Made by a program: the position numbers and the translations under genes. Of a stretch of 64,000 bases of DNA, positions 1-11,404 are shown in pieces (the stretch's first letter is position 1; every line of letters begins with the position of its first letter). The DNA is from Persicaria tinctoria (Eukaryota > Streptophyta > Magnoliopsida > Caryophyllales > Polygonaceae). The stretch spans positions 41,615,373 to 41,679,372 of the forward strand of contig JBANSL010000008.1 of the NCBI GenBank assembly GCA_037127255.1, in the 5' to 3' direction. The notes under the pieces are model-generated. The model ran no database searches, had not been told where the DNA came from, and saw only the letters and a program-made list of their open reading frames with translations.

Positions 1-230
1 TAAAATGTCACATAGAACCTCAATCAATAGGCAATTAAGACGACATGTGGTGTAAGAGACTCTTTCTTTATTGTAAGTATCAATACGATATAATCAAATT
101 ATGATAATTAATATAAAATCTTTTACATAACTGTATGCTTGTATACTTATTTTTGGATATTTGGATATATAACAATTAAGAGATCTTTTTAAAGGAACGG
201 TTAAAGTACGTGCAACTTGAAATCAACATA
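1..230. other. AT-rich intergenic DNA, no gene seen
   Basis: No coding frame of note and no recognisable repeat; plain AT-rich plant intergenic sequence up to the MITE that follows. Confidence 0.6.
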
Positions 231-466
231 CTCCCTCCGTTCCAAAATACATGGGTTTTTAGTTTTCGGCACGTTTTTTAAGGAATGAAAAACTATATGA
301 AATATTATTTTTTTTACTTAAATTTTTTATATAATTTGATACTTATTAGTAATAAGTATCAAATGATATAAAAATTTTGATTAAAAAAATAATATTTCAT
401 TGAGTTTTTCGCTCCTTAAAAAACGTGTCAAAAAAGAAAAGCTCATGTATTATGGAACGGAGGTAG
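231..466. mobile_element. Stowaway-like MITE
   Basis: The left end reads CTCCCTCCGTTCC and the right end is its near-perfect inverted copy (GGAACGGAGGTAG). Both are flanked by TA (229-230 and 467-468), the Stowaway/Tc1-mariner target site. The inverted repeat extends about 60 bp inward and shares the CGGCACG-TTTTTT-AAG block with the split MITE at 5197-11489. The element is about 236 bp and has no coding capacity, so it would be moved in trans by a mariner-type transposase. Confidence 0.85.
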
Positions 467-984
467 TATAATATATCTTTCACATAAAGAATTGATTTAC
501 CATAAAATAAATTATTTCAAAATTAGTGGGTTATTGTTTAAGAATAATTAAAGAGGCTTATTTATATTAAATTTATTTAAATTGTAAGAAAAACGCACAC
601 GGTGCGGGTACTGAACTAGTTTCTTATAACAAGCGAGAACGCCTTTCTGATTTTATATGCTTCATTATTCATATTTATATTTAATGTCACAAACACTATA
701 CAATCAAACTTTTTCTTGTTTCTATAAATTCTTAAAAATTTAATATATTTATATATATATTTTTTTCTATTAATTCTTAAAATTTAATATATTGACTTTG
801 TAATAAAGAGTGATGATGTTTATACAAATTTATATGATATATCATATTAACTTTAAAGAAAGTATTTGGTTAAATATTCATACATATAACTTTTTTTGCT
901 AAATGTCCAACTTAACCATCACTTTCAAATTTTTTTGTAATCCCTATACTACCTTTGCCTATTAAATTATACGCGCCACCGTCC
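467..984. other. AT-rich intergenic DNA, no gene seen
   Basis: Low-complexity AT-rich sequence with no convincing ORF, RNA gene or terminal repeats. Confidence 0.6.
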
Positions 985-994
985 TCCTCTCTCA

Positions 995-1074
995 AGGTTC
1001 GTGTCGTGTTATACGGGTATCCGACACGAAACCGTTTCGTGTTTTCGTGTCGGATATCCGGTACTTATTGTGTC
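995..1074. repeat. Left half of a repeat rich in GTGTCG/CGACAC words
   Basis: This stretch and 3228-3320 are full of TATCCGACACGA/TCGTGTCGGATATCC words in both orientations. The right part ends in a GTTATGCACAACCCTAG-like terminus, as some plant hAT-like elements do. The two parts are contiguous once the LTR element between them is removed. No transposase or clear outer TSD was found, so the class is tentative. Confidence 0.4.
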
Positions 1075-1503
1075 TGTTATGACCGAAGGTCGGATAGGGA
1101 AGGCTTAGGCCTTCAATGGAGAATTTGATGGAGGAAGGAGAAGAAGGAAGAGTACAGAGAGGGAGAGAGGAGTAGGAGATAAGAAGAAGATAGGTTTTGT
1201 AATATTCATCGATACCCCTACAATACAATCTATAGGTATTTTTATATCAAATACACATTTTCTTTTAATTACATTTATAATCCCCTAGTATTAATCTAGT
1301 TCCTAACATTACCTACCCCTTATAAAAGCATTGTCCTCGATGCTTAGGAGGTAAAATGTGCAAATAGCAAAAACAATAGAAAAGACACTAGCAACATTGT
1401 CTAGAAACTTTCTTCCTGATTTCCATGAAAGTAGCAAATTTGCTTCATGTATCCACTTTGCAGCCGATGTTCACTTCAACCCATCTTGAGCACTCTATTG
1501 ACC

Positions 1504-2889
1504 TTAACCCAACAACACTTGCAACCCAAGGTATGACAGCAAGTTGAAAATTTTGTAATTTGCAGCTCCTGGGAATAAGGCATTTCCATCTCCTCTGAAA
1601 ACAAGATATGAAAGCAAGTTGAAAATTTTGTTTTGCTGCTTGCATTGCTGTCCAATAATAGAAATTAATCCACCAATATTCCCACAAAAAATCAGCACAC
1701 TTCCTAGTGTTGCCTTTACTATATATAGTAGCTGCTCAGAGGAACAACCTTCCTCGTGTCCTAAATTTAGGCCATCCTTCACCGTGCACTCTACAATCTT
1801 CCACAAAACTGCTGAGTCTTCTAACCAACATGATCGAGCAAAACATTGACCTCGGCGTGTCACCAGCAAGAGATCGGTATCCCCCGGATTGAAAACCAAA
1901 CCCAAACTAACATCTCGGCGTCTCCCCGGCAAGGGATCAATACCACCCGGATCGAAAAGCAAATCCAAACCAATGCCCGTTTCTAAAATTGAAATGTCTT
2001 TTCCTCTGTCATAAGGTACAACAATTCTTCCTCTAACTTTATGACAAATAGATTCAAAGAACTCTCCATTTTTTTCAGAACAATGAGCAAGAACTACAAT
2101 ATCAACCACCCTGAATTCTTGTGGAGAAAATCCTTCAAATTCAGACCTGAACAGACGTCCCTTTGTTCTCTTCAAATCCGTGTGAACACAATTATTTAAG
2201 GAGTTACTTAGCCCTACACAGATTTCAATAATTCCCGGGTCAAAAACCAAATTCCCAGCATGCACCCTACTCTTAGGGGTTTCACATAGTTCAATTGAAA
2301 TTACTCTAAAATCATCCACCCCTTTTATTGAATCAATTGATGCATCAATCCCTTCACCTGTTTCCTCACTAGCCACAGACTTTAGAGGAAAGGAATATAC
2401 CTTTGATGATCCGGAATGAAATTGAATTTCTTTTAGATCCTCTACCAATTGTTGACCGATTCTCATATTGTCAACGATTTGCTAGTCTCTGGCTTCCCAC
2501 TCTTCAGGCTTTCGTATCTCTCCAAGATTCAAGAGAAAAGGCGAGTGTGAAGGCACAAATTTTCGTTGCCTAGAGTCGTCGACCAAGAACAAGGACAACT
2601 CACTTTCTAGGCACACGACTTTGAACGACGGCATCGCGATTTCCTCATCCCATCCCGGCTTCGTTAAGTTTGGTGAATCTTGAAAGGTTGGTGTTGCTAA
2701 GGGAACCCAGACAGGAGCTACGGGAATGGGCACACCCTTCGATTTGCCTGGCAACCCTATCTCCTTCAATTCTTCGAAGCTTTTCCAGGTTTCCCATCGG
2801 AATTCCTTAATGAAGACATCGATTTTATAGAGAGTGTCGTAGAACCTGCGATCGGCTTCTTGCGCTTGAATCCACCGGGAATCCGCCAT
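1504..2889 (-). pseudogene. Unknown 460-codon ORF of the short LTR element, one in-frame stop
   Basis: The frame starts at an ATG at 2889, shortly after the primer site, and runs 135 codons to a stop at 2482-2484. After five more codons it continues in the same frame for 320 residues to 1504. I do not recognise a domain. The N-terminal part (MADSRWIQAQEADRRFYD...) is charged and looks helical, with a WKSFEELKEIG segment. The C-terminal end carries a short duplication (KIFNLLSYL twice). There is no CCHC knuckle and no DTG/DSG protease motif. It may be a reduced gag or a captured sequence; function unknown. Confidence 0.5.
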
Positions 2890-2976
2890 GGCCGACGATG
2901 ATTACTTCCGACTTGCAGTTACGGAAAAAAAATATTGAATTTTGAGAACGCTTTTGCGGAATTGGGAATCGAAACT

Positions 2977-2988
2977 GCTCTGGTACCA
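2977..2988 (-). other. Primer binding site, tRNA-iMet type
   Basis: The minus strand reads TGGTACCAGAGC, one base off the usual plant iMet primer site TGGTATCAGAGC, 3 nt inside the 5' LTR. It fixes the element orientation. Confidence 0.75.
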
Positions 2989-3232
2989 ATTTGTTATGAC
3001 CGGAGGTCGGATAGGGAAGGCTTAGGCCTTCAATGGAGAATTTGATGGAGGAATGAGAAGAAGGAAGAGTACAGAGAGGGAGAAAGGAGTAGGAGATAGG
3101 AAGAAGATAGGTTTTGTAATATTCATCGATACCCCTAGAATACAATCTATAGGTATTTATATATCAATGCAAATACCCATTTTCTTCTAATTACATTTAT
3201 AATCCCCTAGTATTCTAGTTCCTAACAGTGTC

Positions 3233-4172
3233 ATGTTCATATCGACCTTTTCGGTGTTATCGGTTTTGTGTATCCGACATACCGTGTCGTGTCGTGTCGG
3301 ATATCCGGTTATGCACAACCCTAGGTGGCGGAGATATGATGAATCCCTTTCGTTCTTTGTTTGACAAAACTGAACCTTCCTCTTAGTCTCGTATCCCCGC
3401 CGTGTCCTTTCGCTTCTCGTGTCGCCGTTGTCTCCTCGGATCTGCGAAGTCCCGTCACCGCCCAACGACCTTCGTCTTCACCAAGGGATGGGAGCGTCGT
3501 CGCCTGCATCTCCGATTTCGCCCCCAAAAGACCTAGAATCGATGCTCGTTGTTCAAAATATGGTGGATATCGTTGCCGGAGATTCATCTGAATTTTTGAA
3601 GGTGAAGGGAAGGAAGCTATGCACCAAGGTATGGGAGTGCAAAGACTTTCTGTGTACTGCTGTAACGAGACGATGTCGGATTACATCCAAACTTACCAAT
3701 TCGAGAATCTCTTCTCGAAGAGGAACATTTCCGATGGAGAGCAATATCCGCTTCTCTGCTAGCTACTTCACTGCTAGTGCTTCTGCTTGTTGTTGGCTGA
3801 CATGAAAATCCCAAGGACTTGGTGACAACTGCATCTAATGAAGTCCGAGGAGGAAGAAAATTCGTCTTTTGTTGTGTTTTTTACTCCAATTTATTTCAGA
3901 ATGCTATTAAACTAAAGCTTATTTCTTCAATCTTCACAGATGACAACTACACCTAATCTAATGAAGTTGTTGAGCCAATTGTTCACTTACTGTTAGAAGA
4001 AAGCAAACCTCAAATGTGAATGTAATGCCCAAGGTCGACAAGTGATGAGCATATGCTGAAATGATCCGAATTGATATTTTTCTCTTGTATCCGAATTGAT
4101 ATTTTTCTTAACGTTTTGGTCTTTGACTTCAATAGGCCTATTCATCTTTCCATGTCACTCTACATTGATTAA
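3233..4172. other. Intergenic DNA, no supported gene
   Basis: The start is the right half of the GTGTCG-rich repeat (to about 3320). The rest holds short overlapping ORFs on both strands (for example 3419-3805), none with a recognisable domain or convincing exon structure. A decayed gene fragment is possible but unsupported. Confidence 0.5.
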
Positions 4173-4332
4173 CGTGTGCGCTATATACACCCCAAATCAT
4201 GCACGTCCTTAAGGACGTGCATGGTTAAAAGGGGTTAATTATTTTTTTTAAAACGCTAATTAGTCAGAAGGTTGTACGTCGTTAAGGACGTGCATTTTTT
4301 ACCTTTGGATTTGCGGTGTATCTATCAACACC
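4173..4332. repeat. Small inverted-repeat element with a perfect internal palindrome
   Basis: The left arm (ATATACACCCCAAAT) is mirrored on the right (GATACACCGCAAAT on the minus strand). The block GCACGTCCTTAA also recurs inverted near 4279-4294. Positions 4199-4222 form a perfect 24-bp palindrome centred on CCTTAAGG. This looks like a miniature inverted-repeat element; no clear TSD was identified. Confidence 0.45.
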
Positions 4333-4489
4333 CTTATTAAACCAGTGCTTTAACTTTGCAAGCTCTCATTCACACGTTGAGCATCTGATGAGGCTTACAT
4401 TAATATTAAAATTAACTAGCATATACTTTTAGATATAATTGATGATATTATATGTTTTTTTAATCTTACGTATCGGTGAATATTTAAAA

Positions 4490-5190
4490 TTTGTCGGTGA
4501 CACTATTTTCGGTGATATTTTGGTCATCTTACACTGGTGGTGACATTAATTTGTACACTTGTGGTGACACTGTTTTTATGGTGATGACACCACTATTAAC
4601 ACTTGGCAATTCTTTTCAATTGTCCTAGGTTTTTCTTTGATGACAACAGTGATTACACTGTTTTAACCTTGGTGATACCACTACTAACACTTGTCTATTC
4701 TTTTACTTGGTACACTGGTGGTGACACTACTTGGTAGTGGTGACACTATTTTTATGTTGGTGACACCACTATTAACACACTTAGTCATTCATCTCTTAAT
4801 GGAGTACTGTTTTCCTTTGGTGACAGCAGTGGTTACAATTTTTTTTTATTGTGGTGACACTACTAATAATACTTTCCTTTGTCCTAGAGTTTTCATTTGG
4901 TGAAAATAGTGATTACATTTTTTAATTTTTTTTTATTGTGGTGACACTACTAATAGCAATTTCCCTTATCCTAGGGTTTATTTTCTTTTTGTGACATTAG
5001 TGATTTTTTTTTTAATTGTGGTGACACGGCTGGTAACACTTTCCCTTGTCCTATGTTTTTTTTTTTTGACGGTAGTGATTACGTTTTTTTTAAATTGTGG
5101 TGAAACTACTTATAACACTTTCTTTTGTCCTAGGTTTTATTAGTGACAACAGTGATGACATTATTCATCCTTGTTGACACCACTAATTAT
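4490..5190. repeat. Degenerate tandem repeat, unit about 78-86 bp
   Basis: A unit built around TTGTCCTAGGTTTT, then GTGACA-CAGTGATTAC, a T-rich stretch, and GGTGACACTACTAATAACAC recurs several times. The TCCTAGG anchor falls near 4624, 4882, 4968, 5049 and 5127. Copies are diverged and partly interrupted by poly-T. The short ORF at 4691-4903 is a by-product of the repeat. Confidence 0.65.
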
Positions 5191-5745
5191 GTACTACTCC
5201 ATTCGTTTGAAATTATTTGTCGTTTGACTTTTCGGCACGCTTTTTTAAAAGCTAAAAAATCTATAAAATATAATTTTTTTAATTAAATTTTTTTTATAAT
5301 CTTATAATTACTACTTATATGTATGAAATTATATAAAAAAAATTAATTAAAAAAATATACTTTATATAGTTCTTATCTCCTTAAAAAAACGTGCACTACA
5401 AGGCACCGATCGAAAACAAAAAACTCTCCCCCGGGAGCCTGAAGAACGCGCCTCCCACGCGCCCCTAAATCCCTCTGCTTACCTTTCCTTCCAAACCTAA
5501 TTTCGGTCTCTTCTTCCTCGAATCGTCTCCTCTGTACTCCTAATTGGCCTGATTCTTGCCAATTTCGTATACCCTTCCTCCGTTCTCCCTAAACCTTCTT
5601 CAATTGGGGTTCGTCGAAGTGTCTTTGGTCATCGCAGGGTCGGGGTGTGTGCTGTCGCGCCTACTGGTTCCTTTCAATCCGTCTCTTGCCTTTGCCCTGT
5701 TCTCAAAATCATCTACTGAACTCGGGTTCCCCTCTTTCAACTTAT

Positions 5746-7233
5746 ATGTGTCGACATTCTTTCGGTTTGAACGACGCCTCCATGGCCATAGTATTGTCGG
5801 GTCTGTGGCGTTGTAGGAAGCTTCTGTTTGGTAGGATTCAAGGTTGGTCCTCTGTTGGTGAGGCTGTTAGATGGAAATATAAGGAGAGGATGATGAGAGA
5901 CTTCAAGAAAAGAAAGAAAGTGCTCGTGGGGTGGGGAGAAGGTGCGTTGTTGAGTGATCGTTGGTGTGCTGTTTATACGGGCAACGTTGGTGGCTCCGTC
6001 CGGAGTGAAGACTGCGAGAGGTTGAAGTTTCTCAAAAGAGGCCTTCCTGGCCTTGTACATCCTTGGCCTATCTGGATGGTGTCTACACGAGGGGCATTCG
6101 GATGTGATAAATTTGCTTGTTGTGTGCTTGCGATATGGGGCACGCCCCGTCTTCCTCAACCGAGGTATTATACCCCTCATACATATGTGGCTTTGGCATT
6201 CATTAATGGGAATCAATTCATTTTTTTCCCATTGCCTTACAAATGTTTTCCTCATCCTATGTCTTATGGTTATGACTCTAGAACATATACTGGGTGGTGG
6301 AGGTATGTCGTTTGGCTGTTTAATCTCGCCTTTACGGCATCTATGCATAAACCATGTTTGGATCCCTTTGTAATTTGCTCACATGTATATCTTTTGCAAT
6401 CATTTCTCATTCAAAATGTTCATCTCGGGGTCTGTTGGGGTCTAACGGACCTCCGTGGTCCTCTCATGATACTGTGTTTACCCTGTGGTGTTTGCCCGGA
6501 TTGCTGTAATGAGATTTTCAAGGTCATAACCAAGGGTAAATCAATCATTTGTTGTTTTCAAGCTTACTTGATTTTTTTGATTAGGGGTTGCTTTTTAGCA
6601 GCAGCTACTGACTTCTTTCATGCTTTACAATCCCCCTCCTGGGTGTGCGGCAGGAAAAAGGGTGTATATGAAGCTAGGAATTTGAGATGGTTTGAAAACA
6701 AAAGCAATTTATGTGCTACTCCTTGTTTTAAGGTGTACCTATTGGAAATTTCTCTTAATCCCCTCTCTTATGGGATTCTTGGAAGAGTCTCGTATAAAAC
6801 CAGTGGTGCCTTCAATGGTAAGACTATCATGCATCTCCATACTAAAGGGCAAAGTCTTCTTGGGAATCTTTTAATCCATAACCTGTATCAAACTGCATAT
6901 AAATTTTCACTAAATAAAACATTAGGCAAACTAAATAAAGAAAAGAAAAAAGTCAATACAAATTTTCAAATGAAGCACAAAACAAAACCTTATTCTAGAG
7001 CTTATAAAGTAACGTCTTACAAGTTGGAATTTCAGTCCATGATTGCAACTCTTACGGTTTATCGGTGTACTGAATGTTTTGTTGTGTATATGCGCTATGT
7101 GAAACCCGTTGGTAATCTTGTTAGGCATATTATACAATTGAAAGCTCAATTGTTTTTCGATATCATGTCAAAAATTACCCCCCTCATAAAAATTATCTCC
7201 ACCTCTATTTTTCGTTACACCTTCTTAGTGTGA
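5746..7233 (+). CDS. LINE-1 upstream ORF, unrecognised protein of about 495 aa
   Basis: The frame is open from 5647 to 7233; the first ATG in it is at 5746. It sits where an L1 ORF1 should be, 40 bp before ORF2. It is not a normal ORF1: I see no DUF4283-like fold and no CX2CX4HX4C knuckle. The product is rich in aromatic, Leu, Ile and Cys residues. A Cys cluster (LPCGVCPDCC) lies mid-protein and a basic stretch (KLNKEKKKVN) lies near the C-terminal third. About 500 codons without a stop is unlikely by chance in this AT-rich DNA, but coding function is inferred only from the open frame and its position. Confidence 0.4.
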   Translation: MCRHSFGLNDASMAIVLSGLWRCRKLLFGRIQGWSSVGEAVRWKYKERMMRDFKKRKKVLVGWGEGALLSDRWCAVYTGNVGGSVRSEDCERLKFLKRGLPGLVHPWPIWMVSTRGAFGCDKFACCVLAIWGTPRLPQPRYYTPHTYVALAFINGNQFIFFPLPYKCFPHPMSYGYDSRTYTGWWRYVVWLFNLAFTASMHKPCLDPFVICSHVYLLQSFLIQNVHLGVCWGLTDLRGPLMILCLPCGVCPDCCNEIFKVITKGKSIICCFQAYLIFLIRGCFLAAATDFFHALQSPSWVCGRKKGVYEARNLRWFENKSNLCATPCFKVYLLEISLNPLSYGILGRVSYKTSGAFNGKTIMHLHTKGQSLLGNLLIHNLYQTAYKFSLNKTLGKLNKEKKKVNTNFQMKHKTKPYSRAYKVTSYKLEFQSMIATLTVYRCTECFVVYMRYVKPVGNLVRHIIQLKAQLFFDIMSKITPLIKIISTSIFRYTFLV

Positions 7234-7273
7234 GGTCCCTTAAATCTTGGCCTCACACCCTTGATAGTTATAT

Positions 7274-10200
7274 ATGAAAATCACATATTGGAATTGCAGA
7301 GGCATTGGGAAAACAATATTTTGGACAGAAGTCGATAGTAAGTGCAAAAACGAACATATTCAAGTGATGGCCATAGCGGAAACTAAATCAGAATCCGTTC
7401 CTAAAGACAAAATTTGGAAAACGGCGGGCTTTGATGAGGCTATCTGGTCACCTGCTACCGGTCGTTCGGGGGGTCTCGGTATCCTTTGGAAGTCCTACCA
7501 GTTAACAAATGAAATTATCACGGTAGAAATTCACCTACCCAGAATTATAGGGCTTCGATACGAGAATATTAGTGATAAATTTATGACTCTACTACTGTTT
7601 GTATACGCACCTCCGAGCTCTCAAGAGAAAGATTCGTTTTGGGATACACTAACATCCATTGTGAGTGATTCGCCCATTCCTTGTATTATTCTGGGTGACC
7701 TGAATGAAATTCTATGCAGTGATGACAAGATGGGTGGTGCTAACATTCGTTCTGCTCGATTCACTAGACTCCTACAATTTAAAAATGCATGCGCTCTACT
7801 GGATCTTCCTACTTTCGGAAACCCTTTTACTTGGAGAAAGAACCCAGATGATGAAAACACCATTCGCGAAAAACTTGACCGCGTACTAGTTCATCATCAG
7901 ATCATTCAGAAATTCCCTAACCTGATCACTCACAACGGAGCCTTCTCATCATCTGACCATTGCCCCATTTCAATAACTCTTGAGTGTGGATCGGTTTTCA
8001 AACCTCCTCCTTTCAAATTTGAGAATACTTGGCTTCAACGGAAGGATTTCCGAAACATCGTTAAACAATCTTGGCGAGCAAATTGTTTGGGCTCGACTAT
8101 GTATCAACTGATGTTCAAACATAAAATTCTAAAGAAAAAATCTAAGGAATGGAATAAACGAACCTTCGGAAATATTTTTCGCCAGTTAAATGAAGTGGAA
8201 GCCGAGCTTCTTAATATTCAATCTTCAGTCTCAGGAGGTAACAACATGACAACCAATAATAGAGAAAAACGCCTTATTACTAAAAAGGAAAAACTACTTC
8301 TTTACCAAAAAACTTTTTGGAAACAAAGAGCCAAGACAAAGCATCTCAAACTTTCTGACTCGAATACAACATATTTTCATCGGGTTGCTTCGGGCCGGCG
8401 ACATAGGAAACAAATTCGTAATATAACTTCGGCCCAAGGAACCTTGATATTAGGTGAGGAGAATATTAGAAATGAAATCAAGAGTGATTTTGAAAAAAGA
8501 TTCAAAAAAGAAGCAATTGACGATGGACTCCTACAAGAAATGCTAGATCTAATCCATCCCTCAATCACCCCCGACGAAAATGCTTACCTTATTCGGCACC
8601 CATCTAATAATGAAATCAAGGTTGCTGTCTTCAGCCTTGGCAACAATAAATCGCCGGGCCCTGATGGGTTTACAGCTGAATTTTATAAGAAATAATGGGA
8701 CATTGTTGGTACATCCACCGTTAGAGCTGTAAAAAGTTTCTTCCACTCTGGCGAGATCCTAAAACAAATAAACCATACGTTTATATCTCTTCTCCCTAAG
8801 CGAGAAAACCCTACTAATACAAGTCATTACCTCCCAATCAGTCTATGTTCTACAATATATAAAATCATTTCAAAAATTTTAACAGAAAGAATCAAAGTAA
8901 TTATAGGTAAACTTATTCACCCTCTTCAGGGAGCCTTTGTGTCTGACCGGGCAATCCAAGATAATGTCCTAATTGCCCATGAAATCTTCCACTCCTTCAG
9001 ATCTCGTACGGGTAGGGAGGGTTGGTTGGCAATTAAACTTGACATGGAGAAAGCCTACGATAGAGTAGATTGGAATTTCACAAGAAAGATTTTAGAAAAA
9101 TTCGGATTTCATCCTACCTTTATCACTTGGGTTATGGAATGCGTGACGACTGTTTCCTTCTCGGTATTAATTAACAATGGCCCTACAGATATGTTTTTCC
9201 CCTCTCGGGGCCTTCGCCAGGGGGATCCTTTATCCCCTTTTTTGTTTATCTTGGGAGCCGAAATTCTAGCTCGAAAACTCTCAGCAGAAACAAATGTGGA
9301 TAATAGTCCAATTGTGTTTACTTTTGGCAGGAACGGACCTCGGGTTCCCTTCTTATCATTTGTTGATGACATCATTATTTTCTCTCGTGGTAGTGTCGCT
9401 GCGGGACAGAAAGTTAGAGAGATAATTGATTCATACTGTAAAGTTTCTGGACAAAAAGTTAACTATCATAAATCTAGCTTCCAAGCCACAAAAGGCATTT
9501 CAAACTCTAGAATCTCCGAACTAAGCAGTTGTTTAGGAATCACTAATGAAAATTCATTGGAAAAATATCTCGGGTGTCCGATTATAAACGGTAGGGTAAA
9601 CAAACACACTTTTGAAGACGTCATTTGCAAATCTAAAGAACAACTTAGTAAATGGCGCGCCAACGCTTTATCACAACAAGGACGAGCAATCCTAATTAAT
9701 ACAAACCTATCAGCTAAGCCGTTATATACAATGCAAAATTTCATGTTACCTTCATCGATACATAAGGAGCTGGACCAGATTAACAGAATGTTCTTTTGGA
9801 ATAAGGATCTTCAACACCGCCCGCTTATTAGTTGGGATAGGGTTTGCAGACCGAAAAAATGCGGGGGATTAGGGCTGAGGAAATCAAAAGAGATGAATGT
9901 AGCCCTCCAAATGAAACTATTATGGAAAATTTTGGCTGAACCAGATAATGTCTGGGTTACTCTCATTAGACATAAGTATCTTCGTTCAGCTAACATCTTC
10001 GAATACAAGAAACGAAGTGATTCCTCATGGCAATGGGCCAAACTAACAACTCTCATTGATAAATTTAAGACTGGACTTATTTGGTCTGTCGGAAATGGTA
10101 ATTCAATCAAATTTTGGACGGACAATTGGATTACAACTTCCTCTATTCTGGCGAGGGAGAATTGTCCTCAAATTAATAACAGAGAAGAAACTGTTAGTAA

Positions 10201-11404
10201 CTATATTTTAGGTGGTAAATGGTGGACAGAAAAACTTAACAATTTGTTACCCGAAGACATAGTCAAAGAAATCCTGGATATTCCACTTCCCGTCTCGCCC
10301 TTTGAGGATCGTTTATACTGGTGGCCGGATAGAGCTGGTTGGTTCACCACATCAAGTGCATATAAACTAGTCACGTCTCAAGCTGCTCTAAATTTAGACC
10401 CTAATGCATGGATCTGGAAATTGGATATTCCACCTAAGGTTATAAATTTTTTATGGAAAATATGTCAGGATGGCCTTCCTACTGGATCTAGGTTAGCTCA
10501 ACGTGGGACTTCTGTTCCCTCCACCTGCAGCCTACGCAATTGCGCTGTAGAAGACGATGTTCATCTTCTATTAGAATGCCAGTATGTACATTCCCTCTTC
10601 CGTTTACCAACACACATACACTCAACAATATCTAGCATGATAAATCATTCACGAGATATAAAACCAATCATCTCTTTCATTGGAAACAGCCTTTCCTCCG
10701 TGTCCAAGGCAGAGCTTGTGTTGTCTTGGTGGACGGCCTGGTACATCCGGAACCAATATGTGTTTAGACAGGTCCCTGTACCTCATATAGATAGCGCTTT
10801 ACGCATTATTAAAACTCATAAGGAGAATTGGTCCAAAACTTCCCGATTAGAGTATAATTTAGATGAGGACTCCCCCATACAAGCACGACACTCCAATCCC
10901 CCGAGGAAGAAAGTAAAGCATGCTAAAACTACATGGCGCAAACCCCCGAGGGGAACACTCAAGCTAAATTTTGATGGATCCACAATCGCAAATAATGAGA
11001 GCTCGGCTGGAGCCGTAATCCGGGACTGGGATGGACGCCCTATACACATTTCCTATCGAAAACTTGGTAAACAAAGTCCTTTGAGAGCGGCAACTCTTGC
11101 TCTTAAACTGGGAATCCAACATGTTCGACAACTCGGTATCGACAAAATCCACATTGAAGGTGATTCCTTAATAATCATAAACCACCTAAAAAACAGAGCT
11201 AAATGTCCGTGGGAAATCGAACTGATTTTATCAGATATTCAACTCCTCTTATCGACTGTGAAAGAAGTGTCTTTCTTTCATGTTCCCCGGTTAGGCAATA
11301 GAGTGGCGGATAAGGTTGCACACCTTTGCCACTTTGCCTGGGGTGTCGATATCTACAACGATTCTGGTCTCTTAGACCTCATCCGTAAGGATGCTGCCGG
11401 GTAG
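7274..11404 (+). pseudogene. LINE-1 ORF2: endonuclease, reverse transcriptase and RNase H
   Basis: It starts MKITYWNCRGIG, the usual start of plant L1 endonuclease. Endonuclease motifs GDLNEI and SSDHCPI follow. The RT has YLPISL (normally YRPISL), GAFVSDR, LRQGDPLSPFLF and the catalytic FVDD. A zinc-finger-like RT-associated region and an RNase H domain (NFDGS, EGDS, NRVADK) end the protein. One in-frame TAA at 8693-8695 interrupts it, just after SPGPDGFTAEFYKK; otherwise all 1376 codons read through. The RNase H has lost the Glu expected in the AEA segment (LRAATLAL against LQAEAAAL in LINE-2), so that activity is probably dead. Confidence 0.9.

Larger units (their letters stand above)
1075..3227 (-). 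mobile_element. Short non-autonomous LTR retrotransposon, 2.15 kb
   Basis: The LTRs lie at 1075-1308 and 2992-3227, start TGTTATGACC and end TTCCTAACA, and are about 94% alike by eye. A perfect 5-bp TSD, GTGTC, flanks the element (1070-1074, 3228-3232). Orientation is minus: just inside the right LTR is a site matching the initiator tRNA-Met 3' end, and inside the left LTR a purine tract (AAGGGGTAGG). There is no gag knuckle, protease, RT or integrase. The interior holds one 460-codon frame broken by a single stop. It is TRIM/TR-GAG-like in size and would depend on enzymes from another element. Confidence 0.85.

Noticed and set aside
3419..3805. 128-codon plus-strand ORF as a gene
   Set aside because: Overlapping ORFs of similar size on both strands, no domain, no supporting exon structure; probably chance or a decayed fragment.
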